A stretch of 10,244 nucleotides of DNA from CAZLNO01 sp964561005. Its GTDB lineage: Bacteria; Pseudomonadota; Alphaproteobacteria; Kiloniellales; Rhodovibrionaceae. Positions 1 through 6,086 of the stretch are shown here, in pieces; positions within the stretch are counted from its first letter, which is position 1, and each line of letters begins with the position of its first letter. The position numbers were made by a program, and so were the translations under genes. Below the pieces are notes generated by a model. That model was not told the DNA's origin. It searched no databases and saw only the letters and a list, made by a program, of their open reading frames with translations. The stretch is from NCBI GenBank assembly GCA_964561005.1, contig CAZLNO010000116.1, forward strand, positions 1 to 10,244, given 5' to 3'.

Positions 1-15
1 GAGGTTTCGTCGCAT
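1..15 (-). CDS. Possible first codons of a minus-strand gene cut by the window edge (rppH?)
   Basis: Reading the minus strand, an ATG at position 15 starts the residues MRRNL before the window ends. It lies 33 bp after the stop codon of the deacetylase gene. In many alphaproteobacteria the gene after this deacetylase is rppH (RNA pyrophosphohydrolase), whose product typically begins with a short variable stretch followed by LPYRPCVG, so an ending in L would fit. There is no clear Shine-Dalgarno sequence, and five codons cannot identify a gene. This is an inference from expected gene order only. Confidence 0.2.
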
Positions 16-16
16 T

Positions 17-31
17 CGGGCCGCTGGCCCG
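17..31. other. Short GC-rich inverted repeat after the deacetylase gene
   Basis: CGGGCC (17-22) and GGCCCG (26-31) are perfect 6-bp arms around a 3-base loop. The repeat lies 18 bases beyond the stop codon of the minus-strand deacetylase gene. It could act as a weak terminator or processing hairpin. No T-run follows on either strand, so a classical intrinsic terminator is not supported. Confidence 0.35.
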
Positions 32-48
32 CCGGTCGCCGGCGCTGA

Positions 49-1143
49 TCAGCCGCCGATGTCCGCCAGCCGCCGCGCCCTTTCGTCGGCCGCCGCCACG
101 GCGCTGATCGGCACCAGCGCGAAGCCGCGCCGGCGCGCCTCGGGCAGCCAGGCGCGCAGGGCCGCCAGGGTCGTGTCGTAAGGATGCCCGATGGCGACCG
201 CGGTACCGTGCTTGCGGGCGATCGCCTCCACCCGCGACAGCTCGGCGCGGATCGCGGCTACCTCCGGCACGTTGTCCAGGAAGACGTCCCGGGCCACGTG
301 CGGCACGCCCAGTTCGCGGGACAGTTCGCCCGCGACGGTGTCGGCGGTGGTCCGCGAATCGAGGAACAACAGGCCGCGGCGCTTCAACTCCGCGAGGATC
401 AGGCGCATGCCCGCGCGGTCGGCCGTCATGGCGCTGCCCATGTGGTTGTTGATGCCGACGTAGCCCGAAAAGCGCGACAGCGCCCAGTCCAGCCGCGCCC
501 GCAGCGCCTCGGCCGACAGCTTCGCATCTAGCACCTTGGGCCCCGGATCGGCGTCGGCGCCCCGCGGCTGCATCGGCACGTGGACCAGCAGCTCGTGCCC
601 GGCCCGCCTGGCGGCGCGGGTCACCTCCGGCAAATCCGGCGCGTAGGACAGAAAAGCCATCGTCAAGGGCGGCGGCAACGTCATCGCCGCCCGCGTGTTG
701 CGACGGTTCATGCCCATGTCGTCGATGACGATGGCGATGCGCGGCGCGCCCGCCGGAACCGCGGGCGGGGCCACGGCAAAGCGCCGCCAGGGCGGCGCCA
801 CGCCCGCGTCCCGGCGGGAGTCCGGTCGCGCCTGGCCGATGGCCTTCCCGGCCGACGGCGCCGCGGGCGCGCCCCCGCCCTGGGCCGCGTCGGGACGGCG
901 GTCGGCCTCATAACCACCCTCCGGCGCGCCCGGGCCTGGCGTTGGCGAAGGCCGCGCCGTGTCGATCTGTTCCACAGGGATGTCCAGCCACTGCCTGCCA
1001 ACCCCGACGCCCAGGCCGACGCCCACGGCGAAGACGACACCCGCGATCCCCGCGATCCGAAGCCCGGCGCGCCATCCGGCCGCGCGCGCGGGCTCCCGGC
1101 GCGCGCGGCCACGGCGCCTCGGTCGCTGTCGCTGCTGGGTCAT
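49..1143 (-). CDS. Divergent polysaccharide deacetylase family protein (YibQ/DUF610), membrane-anchored
   Basis: This 364-residue protein belongs to the divergent polysaccharide deacetylase family (DUF610, E. coli YibQ), an envelope family with a NodB-like fold. Its substrate is not firmly established. The N-terminus is very basic (residues 1-25), then a single hydrophobic helix (about 26-48) suggests an anchor with the rest in the periplasm. A Pro/Ala/Gly-rich, probably disordered linker covers about 62-133. The catalytic-type domain covers about 134-350. Visible family motifs are IVIDDMG (138-144), HVPMQP (188-193), NNHMGS (232-237), FLDSRT (260-265) and GHPY (319-322). The start at 1143 is chosen because AGGAG lies 5 bases upstream (1149-1153); a frame-open extension to 1182 has no such site. 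In many relatives this gene follows the ctpA protease gene, but here it follows a MerR regulator 57 bp away, so the context has been rearranged. The family call is firm; the reaction is not. Confidence 0.9.
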   Translation of the reverse strand: MTQQRQRPRRRGRARREPARAAGWRAGLRIAGIAGVVFAVGVGLGVGVGRQWLDIPVEQIDTARPSPTPGPGAPEGGYEADRRPDAAQGGGAPAAPSAGKAIGQARPDSRRDAGVAPPWRRFAVAPPAVPAGAPRIAIVIDDMGMNRRNTRAAMTLPPPLTMAFLSYAPDLPEVTRAARRAGHELLVHVPMQPRGADADPGPKVLDAKLSAEALRARLDWALSRFSGYVGINNHMGSAMTADRAGMRLILAELKRRGLLFLDSRTTADTVAGELSRELGVPHVARDVFLDNVPEVAAIRAELSRVEAIARKHGTAVAIGHPYDTTLAALRAWLPEARRRGFALVPISAVAAADERARRLADIGG

Positions 1144-1148
1144 GGACG

Positions 1149-1153
1149 CTCCT
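1149..1153 (-). promoter_or_regulatory. Ribosome binding site deciding the deacetylase start
   Basis: On the minus strand AGGAG is followed by 5 bases and then the ATG at 1143. It is the strongest Shine-Dalgarno match in this part of the window and selects this start over the in-frame ATG 13 codons upstream. Confidence 0.75.
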
Positions 1154-1200
1154 GTGGCTGGTCGCGCCATGCAACCTAGCACAGATGCCCGGGTCGATGG

Positions 1201-1644
1201 TTAACGCGATGGCTTCGCGACAATCCTCGGGGCGGGCGCCTGATCCACCTTGTCCATCTCACCGGCGAGGTCGGCCAGGATCGGGCAGTCCGGCCGATCG
1301 TCGCCGTGGCAGCGCGCCATCAGGTGGGTCAGGGTATCCCGCATGCTTTGCAGCTCGGCCATGCGCTGGTCGATGTCGGCCAGGTGGTCGCGCGCCAGCG
1401 CCTTGACGTCCGCGCTGGAGCGGCCGCGGTCGCGCCACAGGGCCAGAAGCCCGCTCACCTGCTTGACCGAGAAGCCGAGGCCGCGGGCGCGCTGAATGAA
1501 CTGCAGCGTCTGCACGTCCTTGGCACCGTAGACCCGATAGCCGGCCTGGCTCCGCGTTGCCGGCCCGATCAGCCCGATGCTTTCGTAATAGCGGATCGTT
1601 TTCGCCGGGACGCCGGATCGCGCCGCCGCTTCGCCGATATTCAT
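1201..1644 (-). CDS. cueR: MerR-family copper-type regulator (CueR/HmrR)
   Basis: This 147-residue MerR-family activator-repressor resembles CueR/HmrR. The winged-helix DNA-binding region is at the N-terminus, with MNIGEAAARSGV, then TIRYYESIGL (16-25) and RSQAGYRVYG (31-40). The dimerisation helix covers about 77-111. The metal loop CHGDDRPDC supplies Cys112 and Cys120 at exactly the E. coli CueR positions, and Ser77 also matches CueR rather than the Cys found there in zinc and mercury sensors. In CueR these residues bind Cu(I), and also Ag(I) and Au(I), in linear coordination. The usual targets are the copper exporter copA and copper oxidases, none of which lie in this window. The gene is divergent from trpG (174 bp between starts) and 57 bp upstream of the deacetylase. 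No good ribosome binding site precedes the ATG, but the MNIGEAA start is canonical. Family is certain; copper specificity is inferred from the ligands. Confidence 0.9.
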   Translation of the reverse strand: MNIGEAAARSGVPAKTIRYYESIGLIGPATRSQAGYRVYGAKDVQTLQFIQRARGLGFSVKQVSGLLALWRDRGRSSADVKALARDHLADIDQRMAELQSMRDTLTHLMARCHGDDRPDCPILADLAGEMDKVDQAPAPRIVAKPSR

Positions 1645-1733
1645 GAGCTGGTCACCCGATCCCTGGTCCGTGCCGTCCGTTTCGATCCCGCAAGCTGGTC
1701 GCTCGCGCGCGCCGCCACAAGGCCGTGCAGCCC

Positions 1734-1764
1734 TTGCTTTCGTTCACCAGAGGCCCTTGATATA
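1734..1764 (+). promoter_or_regulatory. Candidate promoter for trpGDC-moaC-moeA
   Basis: In the 174-bp region between cueR and trpG, TTGCTT (1734-1739) could be a -35 element. The AT-rich stretch TTGATATAAGG (1757-1767) could hold the -10, for example TTGATA at 17-bp or GATATA at 19-bp spacing. A 19-bp spacer would be typical of MerR-controlled promoters, but I see no CueR-type dyad in the spacer. Placement is by eye. Nothing else between 1645 and 1818 looks functional, and no Trp-rich leader peptide is present. Confidence 0.3.
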
Positions 1765-1818
1765 AGGAGCGTCCCACAGCCCGCATGACAAGGCCGTCAG
1801 CAGCCCCGAAGCCCGACC

Positions 1819-2400
1819 ATGTTCCTTCTGATCGATAACTACGACAGCTTCGTCTACAATCTCTATCACTACCTCGGCGAACTCGGGGCCACGGTGGACG
1901 TGCGGCGCAACGACGCCATCACCGTCGACGAGGCCCTGGCCATGCAGCCGCAGGGAATCGTGATCTCGCCGGGTCCCTGCGATCCCGATCGGGCCGGCAT
2001 CTGTCTGGAACTGGTGGCGCGCGCCGCCGACGAGGTGCCGATCCTGGGTGTCTGCCTGGGGCATCAGACCATCGGCCAGGCCTTCGGCGGCCGCGTGGGT
2101 CGCGCGCCGGTTCCCATGCACGGCAAGGTCAGCGTGATTCGCCATTGCAGCGGCGGAGTGTTCCAGGACATCCCCGACCCGCTGTCCGCCACGCGCTATC
2201 ATTCCCTCACGGTGGACCGCGAGGGCTTCCCGGAGGACACGCTGGAAGTGACGGCGGAAACCGACGACGGAATCATCATGGGGCTGCGGCATCGCGAATT
2301 GCCGATATATGGCGTGCAGTTCCACCCGGAAAGCATCGCCTCGGAGCACGGCCACCGGCTGCTCGGCAACTTCCTGCGGCTGGCCGGGCACAACGCCTGA
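1819..2400 (+). CDS. trpG: Anthranilate synthase component II (glutamine amidotransferase)
   Basis: TrpG supplies ammonia from glutamine to TrpE, which converts chorismate to anthranilate, the first step of tryptophan synthesis in the cytoplasm. At 193 residues it has the usual length of a stand-alone TrpG/PabA. It begins with the family signature LLIDNYDSFVYNL. The oxyanion segment is SPGPCDP (50-56). The class-I amidotransferase nucleophile is Cys79 in GVCLGHQ (77-83), HGK is at 101-103, and His169 and Glu171 in FHPES complete the triad. The start is the canonical one although no clear Shine-Dalgarno sequence precedes it. It leads trpD and trpC, which favours TrpG over a PabA used only for folate, but one subunit serving both TrpE and PabB is common in bacteria. 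trpE is not in the window. Confidence 0.95.
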   Translation: MFLLIDNYDSFVYNLYHYLGELGATVDVRRNDAITVDEALAMQPQGIVISPGPCDPDRAGICLELVARAADEVPILGVCLGHQTIGQAFGGRVGRAPVPMHGKVSVIRHCSGGVFQDIPDPLSATRYHSLTVDREGFPEDTLEVTAETDDGIIMGLRHRELPIYGVQFHPESIASEHGHRLLGNFLRLAGHNA

Positions 2401-2436
2401 GGACGGACGACAGAAGAACAACGACGAGAGACGCGC

Positions 2437-3474
2437 ATGACGGGCGACATGACCGACCTCAAGGCCCTGATCGGGCTTGCCGCCACCGGGCAGCCCCTGA
2501 CCGCCGAGCAGGCGCAACAGGCCTTCGAGATCATGATGAGCGGCAACGCCACGCCCTCGCAGATGGGCGGGTTCCTGATGGCCCTGCGAGTGCGCGGCGA
2601 GACGGTCGACGAGATCACTGGCGCCGCGCGCGCAATGCGCGCAAAGATGACCACCATCAAGGCACCGTCGGACGCGCTCGACACCTGCGGCACGGGCGGC
2701 GACGGCAAGGGGACCTACAACATCTCGACCGCGGCCGCGCTGGTCCTGGCCGGCTGCGGCGTGCCGGTGGCCAAGCACGGTAACCGCGCCATGTCGTCGC
2801 GAAGCGGGGCCGCCGACGTGCTGACGGCGCTGGGCGTCGAGATCGAGGCGGAGACGCCCCTGGTGGAGCGCTGCCTGGAGGTGGCCGGGACCTGCTTCCT
2901 GCTGGCCCCGCGCTATCACAGCGCCATGCGGCACGTGGGGCCCACGCGGGTGGAGCTTGGCACGCGCACGATCTTCAACATCCTGGGGCCGCTGTCCAAC
3001 CCGGCCAAGGTGCGCCGGCAGGTGATCGGGGTATTCTCTCCGGAGTGGGTGGAGCCGCTGGCACACGTTCTCAGGAACCTGGGCCACGAGCGCGCCTGGG
3101 TCGTGCACGGCGCCGATGGTCTGGACGAGCTGAGCACGACCGGCCCTTCCAAGGTCGCCGAGTTGAAGGATGGCGAGGTGCGCACCTTCGAGGTCGCGCC
3201 GGCGGACGCCGGTCTGGCGCAAGCCAGGCTGGACGACCTGAAGGGCGGCGATGCCGAGCGCAACGCCCACGCCCTGCGCGCCATGCTGGATGGCGAGCAC
3301 GGTCCCTTCCGCGACATCGTGCTGATGGCCGCGGCGGCCGGACTGGTGGTGGCGGACAAGGCGGACGACCTGCGCGCGGGCGCCGAGATGGCGGCGGAGG
3401 CGGTCGACAGCGGCCGGGCCCGCAAGGCGCTGGCAGACATGGCGGCGATCACGCATGATCGGGTACCGGACTGA
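2437..3474 (+). CDS. trpD: Anthranilate phosphoribosyltransferase
   Basis: TrpD transfers phosphoribose from PRPP to anthranilate, the second step of tryptophan synthesis, as a cytoplasmic homodimer. The 345-residue length is normal for a TrpD that is not fused to TrpG. The N-terminal helical domain includes SGNATPSQMGGFLMALR (35-51). The PRPP-binding motif CGTGGD is at 84-89, followed by GTYNIST (92-98). The anthranilate and metal-binding segment KHGNRAMSSRSG is at 113-124. GPLSNP (184-189) and HGADGLDELS (224-233) are the later family motifs. All key residues appear intact. It lies 36 bp after trpG and 6 bp before trpC. The first ATG is kept; a second in-frame ATG four codons later is possible, and neither has a strong ribosome binding site. 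Confidence 0.96.
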   Translation: MTGDMTDLKALIGLAATGQPLTAEQAQQAFEIMMSGNATPSQMGGFLMALRVRGETVDEITGAARAMRAKMTTIKAPSDALDTCGTGGDGKGTYNISTAAALVLAGCGVPVAKHGNRAMSSRSGAADVLTALGVEIEAETPLVERCLEVAGTCFLLAPRYHSAMRHVGPTRVELGTRTIFNILGPLSNPAKVRRQVIGVFSPEWVEPLAHVLRNLGHERAWVVHGADGLDELSTTGPSKVAELKDGEVRTFEVAPADAGLAQARLDDLKGGDAERNAHALRAMLDGEHGPFRDIVLMAAAAGLVVADKADDLRAGAEMAAEAVDSGRARKALADMAAITHDRVPD

Positions 3475-3480
3475 CCCGCG

Positions 3481-4296
3481 ATGAGCGATGTGCTGCTGCG
3501 AATCTGCGCCGACAAGGCCGCCGAGGTGGCCGGGCGCAAGCGCCGAACCCCCCTCGCCGAGCTTGAGGCGCGGGCCCAGCGACAGGGCCGACCCCGCGGC
3601 TTCGCCGACGCCCTGGCCCGGCGCGCCCGGGAGGACGACTTCGCCCTGATCTGCGAGATCAAGAAGGCCTCGCCGTCCAAGGGCTTGATCCGCCCGGATT
3701 TCGACCCGCCCGCGTTGGCCCGCGCCTACCGCGACGGCGGCGCCGCCTGCCTGTCGGTCCTGACCGACACGCCCTATTTCCAGGGCCGCGACGCGGACCT
3801 GGAAGCGGCCCGCCAGGCCGTGGAGCTGCCGGTGCTGCGCAAGGACTTCATGCTGGAGCCCTACCAGATCGCGGAGTCGCGGGCGCTGGGCGCGGACTGC
3901 GTGCTGCTGATCCTGGCGGCCCTGGGCCAGGCCCAGGCCGGCGAGCTGGCCGCGACCGCCCGGGAGTGGGGCATGGACGTGCTTCTGGAGGTGCACGACG
4001 GGGCGGAACTCGACCGCGCGCTGCAGCTTGACGGCCGACTGGTTGGGATCAACAATCGAAATCTCAAAACGTTAGAGGTCGATCTTGAGACGACGCGGGA
4101 GCTTGCGCCCCGGGTGCCGCGGGACCGCTTCCTGGTCTGTGAGAGCGGCCTGTCGACGCGAGACGACCTGCTGTCGATGCAGGCGCTGGGCGCGCGGGCC
4201 TTCCTGATCGGCGAGTCCCTGATGCGCCAGCGGGATGTCGCGGCGGCGACCGCCGAGCTGCTGGGGCTGGCGCCGCTGCGCCACGCCGGCGCCTGA
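3481..4296 (+). CDS. trpC: Indole-3-glycerol-phosphate synthase
   Basis: TrpC closes the ring of carboxyphenylaminodeoxyribulose phosphate with loss of CO2 to give indole-3-glycerol phosphate, the fourth step of tryptophan synthesis. The 271 residues form a single (beta/alpha)8 barrel without a fused TrpF domain. Active-site residues can be matched to the family: Glu59 and Lys61 in EIKKASPSKG, Lys121 in LRKDFM, Glu170 in LLEVH, Asn191 in GINNRNL, and Glu221 and Ser222 in CESGLS. The 6-bp gap after trpD and the lack of a good ribosome binding site suggest translational coupling. The codons for the NNRNLKTL segment (about 4046-4080) are noticeably richer in A and T than the rest of the gene and include a TTA leucine codon. 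Confidence 0.97.
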   Translation: MSDVLLRICADKAAEVAGRKRRTPLAELEARAQRQGRPRGFADALARRAREDDFALICEIKKASPSKGLIRPDFDPPALARAYRDGGAACLSVLTDTPYFQGRDADLEAARQAVELPVLRKDFMLEPYQIAESRALGADCVLLILAALGQAQAGELAATAREWGMDVLLEVHDGAELDRALQLDGRLVGINNRNLKTLEVDLETTRELAPRVPRDRFLVCESGLSTRDDLLSMQALGARAFLIGESLMRQRDVAAATAELLGLAPLRHAGA

Positions 4297-4315
4297 GCCG
4301 GCGGCCAACCATCCT

Positions 4316-4319
4316 GGAG
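4316..4319 (+). promoter_or_regulatory. Ribosome binding site of moaC
   Basis: GGAG lies 5 bases before the ATG at 4325. It decides this start over an open extension back to 4235, which would overlap trpC by about 60 bases and lacks MoaC-like sequence. Confidence 0.7.
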
Positions 4320-4324
4320 CGGCG

Positions 4325-4804
4325 ATGAGCGGCGATTTCACCCATTTCGACGAGCACGGCCGGGCCCGCATGGTGGACGTCTCCGCAAAGGCCGAGACGG
4401 CCCGCACGGCCACTGCCAAGGCGCGCATCCTGATGCAGCCGGACACGGCGCGGCGGATCGCCGAGGGCGGCGTCGCCAAGGGCGATGTCCTCTCGGTGGC
4501 GCGTCTGGCGGGCATCATGGGCGCCAAGCGCACGCCGGAGCTGATCCCGCTGTGCCACCCGCTGCAACTTTCCTCGGTCCAGGTCGATCTGGAGCTCGAC
4601 CTGCCGAACAGCGCCGTGGAGGTTACCGCGACGTGCCGGATCGCGGCGCGCACCGGCGTGGAGATGGAGGCGCTGACGGCGGTCTCGGTGGCGGCGCTCA
4701 CCGTTTACGACATGTGCAAGGCCGTGGATAAGGGCATGCGGATCACCGACATCCGACTGGTGCACAAGGCCGGGGGCAAGTCCGGCACCTACGAGGCGGC
4801 GTGA
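4325..4804 (+). CDS. moaC: Cyclic pyranopterin monophosphate synthase MoaC
   Basis: MoaC works with the radical-SAM enzyme MoaA to turn GTP into cyclic pyranopterin monophosphate, the first intermediate of molybdenum cofactor. At 159 residues it is close to E. coli MoaC (161). It starts with the conserved FTHFDEHGRARMVDVS (5-20). The active-site signature LIPLCHPL is at 73-80. VYDMCKAVDKGM (127-138) contains Asp129 and Lys132, the counterparts of the catalytic Asp128 and Lys131 of E. coli. GGKSGTY near the C-terminus (150-156) is the last family motif. The gene lies 28 bp after trpC and overlaps moeA by one base. MoaA is not in the window. Confidence 0.97.
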   Translation: MSGDFTHFDEHGRARMVDVSAKAETARTATAKARILMQPDTARRIAEGGVAKGDVLSVARLAGIMGAKRTPELIPLCHPLQLSSVQVDLELDLPNSAVEVTATCRIAARTGVEMEALTAVSVAALTVYDMCKAVDKGMRITDIRLVHKAGGKSGTYEAA

Positions 4805-6018
4805 TGCTCTCGGTCTCGGAGGCGCGCACCCGGCTCCTGGCCGCGTTCGAGCCTCTCGCGGCCGAAACGGTGAGCGTGGCCGACGCGCTCGGCCGCGTGC
4901 TGGCCGAGGATGTGGTCGCGCGCGTGACGCAGCCGCCCAAGGATGTCTCCGCAATGGACGGCTATGCCGTGCGCGCCGCCGACGTGGCGGAGGTGCCGGC
5001 GACATTGCGGGTCGTTGGCGAAGTCCCGGCCGGCCGTCACCATGCGGGGGCAATCGGCGCCGGCGAGGCGGTGCGCATCTACACCGGCGCGCCGCTGCCG
5101 GACGGCGCTGACGCCATCGTCATCCAGGAAGATACCAGGCGCGAGGGCGACAGCGTGAGCGTGCACGAGACCGTGCCGCTCGGGCACTATGTGCGCCCGG
5201 CCGGGCTGGACTTCGCGGCGGGCGAGGTCGGCTTGCCGGCCGGTCGCCGCCTCACCGCGCGCGACGTGGGGCTGGCCGCCGCGATGAACCGGCCCTGGCT
5301 CCCGGTGCGCCGCCGTCCGCGCGTGGCGATCCTGGCCACCGGCGACGAGCTGGCCCTGCCCGGCGATCCGCTGGCCGAGAACCAGATCGTCGGCTCCAAC
5401 GGCTTCGCGCTGGCGAGCCTCGTCACCGCCTGCGGCGGCGTGCCCGTCCATCTCGGCATCGCGCCGGACGATCGCGTCGCGCTGGGACACTGCATCGAGG
5501 GGGCGCGGGGCTGCGAGCTCCTGGTGACCAGCGGCGGTGCCTCGGTGGGCGCGCACGACTTCGTGCAGGAGGTGCTGAAGGCGAAGGGCGCGGAGCTGGA
5601 CTTCTGGAAGATCGCCATGCGGCCGGGCAAGCCGCTGATGTTCGGCCGTCTGAGCGGCACGCCGGTGCTGGGCCTGCCCGGCAACCCGGTCTCCAGCCTG
5701 GTCTGCGCCTTCCTCTTCCTGGGACCGGCCATCGACGCGATGCTGGGCGCGGTGCCGGGGCCGCCACCGCCGGAGCCCGCGGTGCTCGGGCGCGACCTGC
5801 CCGCCAACGACCGTCGCCAGGACTACATCCGCGCCCGCCTCGAAGCCGACGCACGCGGCCGGCGCATCGCCATGCCGTTCGAGAAGCAGGATAGCGCCAT
5901 GCTCTCCCGCCTGGCGGCCGCCGACTGCCTCATTCTGCGCGCCCCGCACGCGCCCGCCGCGACCGCCGGCGAGACCATCGAGGTGCTGCCGTTCGTCGGC
6001 GGCTGTCTGCAGGTCTGA
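4804..6018 (+). CDS. moeA: Molybdopterin molybdenumtransferase MoeA
   Basis: MoeA inserts molybdate into adenylylated molybdopterin to finish molybdenum cofactor. The 404 residues match the usual bacterial length. Motifs in order are SAMDGYAVR (49-57), TGAPLPDGAD (94-103), ATGDEL (178-183), the MoCF-domain signature TSGGASVG (242-249) followed by Asp252, RPGKP (273-277) and LPGNPVSS (291-298). The C-terminal beta domain covers about 325-404. The ATG at 4804 shares its A with the moaC stop codon (TGATG), a sign of translational coupling. A GTG one codon upstream (4801) is an equally coupled alternative and would add one residue. moeA is the last gene before lexA, 191 bp further on. Confidence 0.96.
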   Translation: MLSVSEARTRLLAAFEPLAAETVSVADALGRVLAEDVVARVTQPPKDVSAMDGYAVRAADVAEVPATLRVVGEVPAGRHHAGAIGAGEAVRIYTGAPLPDGADAIVIQEDTRREGDSVSVHETVPLGHYVRPAGLDFAAGEVGLPAGRRLTARDVGLAAAMNRPWLPVRRRPRVAILATGDELALPGDPLAENQIVGSNGFALASLVTACGGVPVHLGIAPDDRVALGHCIEGARGCELLVTSGGASVGAHDFVQEVLKAKGAELDFWKIAMRPGKPLMFGRLSGTPVLGLPGNPVSSLVCAFLFLGPAIDAMLGAVPGPPPPEPAVLGRDLPANDRRQDYIRARLEADARGRRIAMPFEKQDSAMLSRLAAADCLILRAPHAPAATAGETIEVLPFVGGCLQV

Positions 6019-6023
6019 TCGAC

Positions 6024-6037
6024 GTCTCGAAAGAGAC
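6024..6037 (+). other. Hairpin with GAAA tetraloop after moeA
   Basis: GTCTC (6024-6028) and GAGAC (6033-6037) are perfect 5-bp arms around GAAA, a GNRA tetraloop. It begins 6 bases after the moeA stop codon and ends 10 bases before the lexA -35 element. No T-run follows on the plus strand, so it is not a classical terminator. It may mark the 3' end of the moeA transcript. Confidence 0.45.
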
Positions 6038-6047
6038 TCAAAACCCC

Positions 6048-6076
6048 TTGACCGCGCGACGGAACCAAAGTAGAAC
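6048..6076 (+). promoter_or_regulatory. lexA promoter
   Basis: TTGACC (6048-6053) and TAGAAC (6071-6076) are separated by exactly 17 bases and fit a housekeeping sigma-70 promoter. The -10 element lies wholly inside the SOS box at 6062-6076, so LexA binding would block its own transcription. Transcription from here gives a leader of roughly 125 bases before the lexA ATG. Confidence 0.75.
6062..6076 (+). promoter_or_regulatory. SOS box (LexA operator), perfect GAAC-N7-GAAC
   Basis: GAAC (6062-6065), seven bases, GAAC (6073-6076). Its complement is GTTC-N7-GTTC, the known LexA-binding direct repeat of Alphaproteobacteria, distinct from the palindromic CTGT-N8-ACAG of E. coli. It lies 134 bases upstream of the lexA ATG and covers the predicted -10 element, which is the expected position for autoregulation. 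Confidence 0.88.
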
Positions 6077-6086
6077 ATACCTACAA

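Noticed and set aside
1144..1182. Thirteen-codon longer form of the deacetylase
   Set aside because: The ATG at 1182 lacks a ribosome binding site, whereas the ATG at 1143 has AGGAG at ideal spacing.
1645..1818. A CueR operator in the cueR-trpG intergenic region
   Set aside because: TTGCTT and GATATA are 19 bp apart, as in MerR promoters, but there is no GGAAGGT-like dyad in the spacer.
1785..1838. A 17-codon frame before trpG as a possible tryptophan leader peptide
   Set aside because: It encodes no tryptophan, has no ribosome binding site, and overlaps the trpG start; no attenuator hairpin with a T-run is seen.
1744..3996. A 750-codon open frame on the minus strand opposite trpG, trpD and trpC
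   Set aside because: It is the antisense shadow expected in GC-rich genes. Its product is rich in His, Gln, Arg and Gly with no domain, while the plus strand has complete, motif-perfect trp genes.
4789..6078. A 429-codon open frame on the minus strand opposite moeA
   Set aside because: It is a shadow of moeA with a low-complexity product, and it would run through the lexA promoter.
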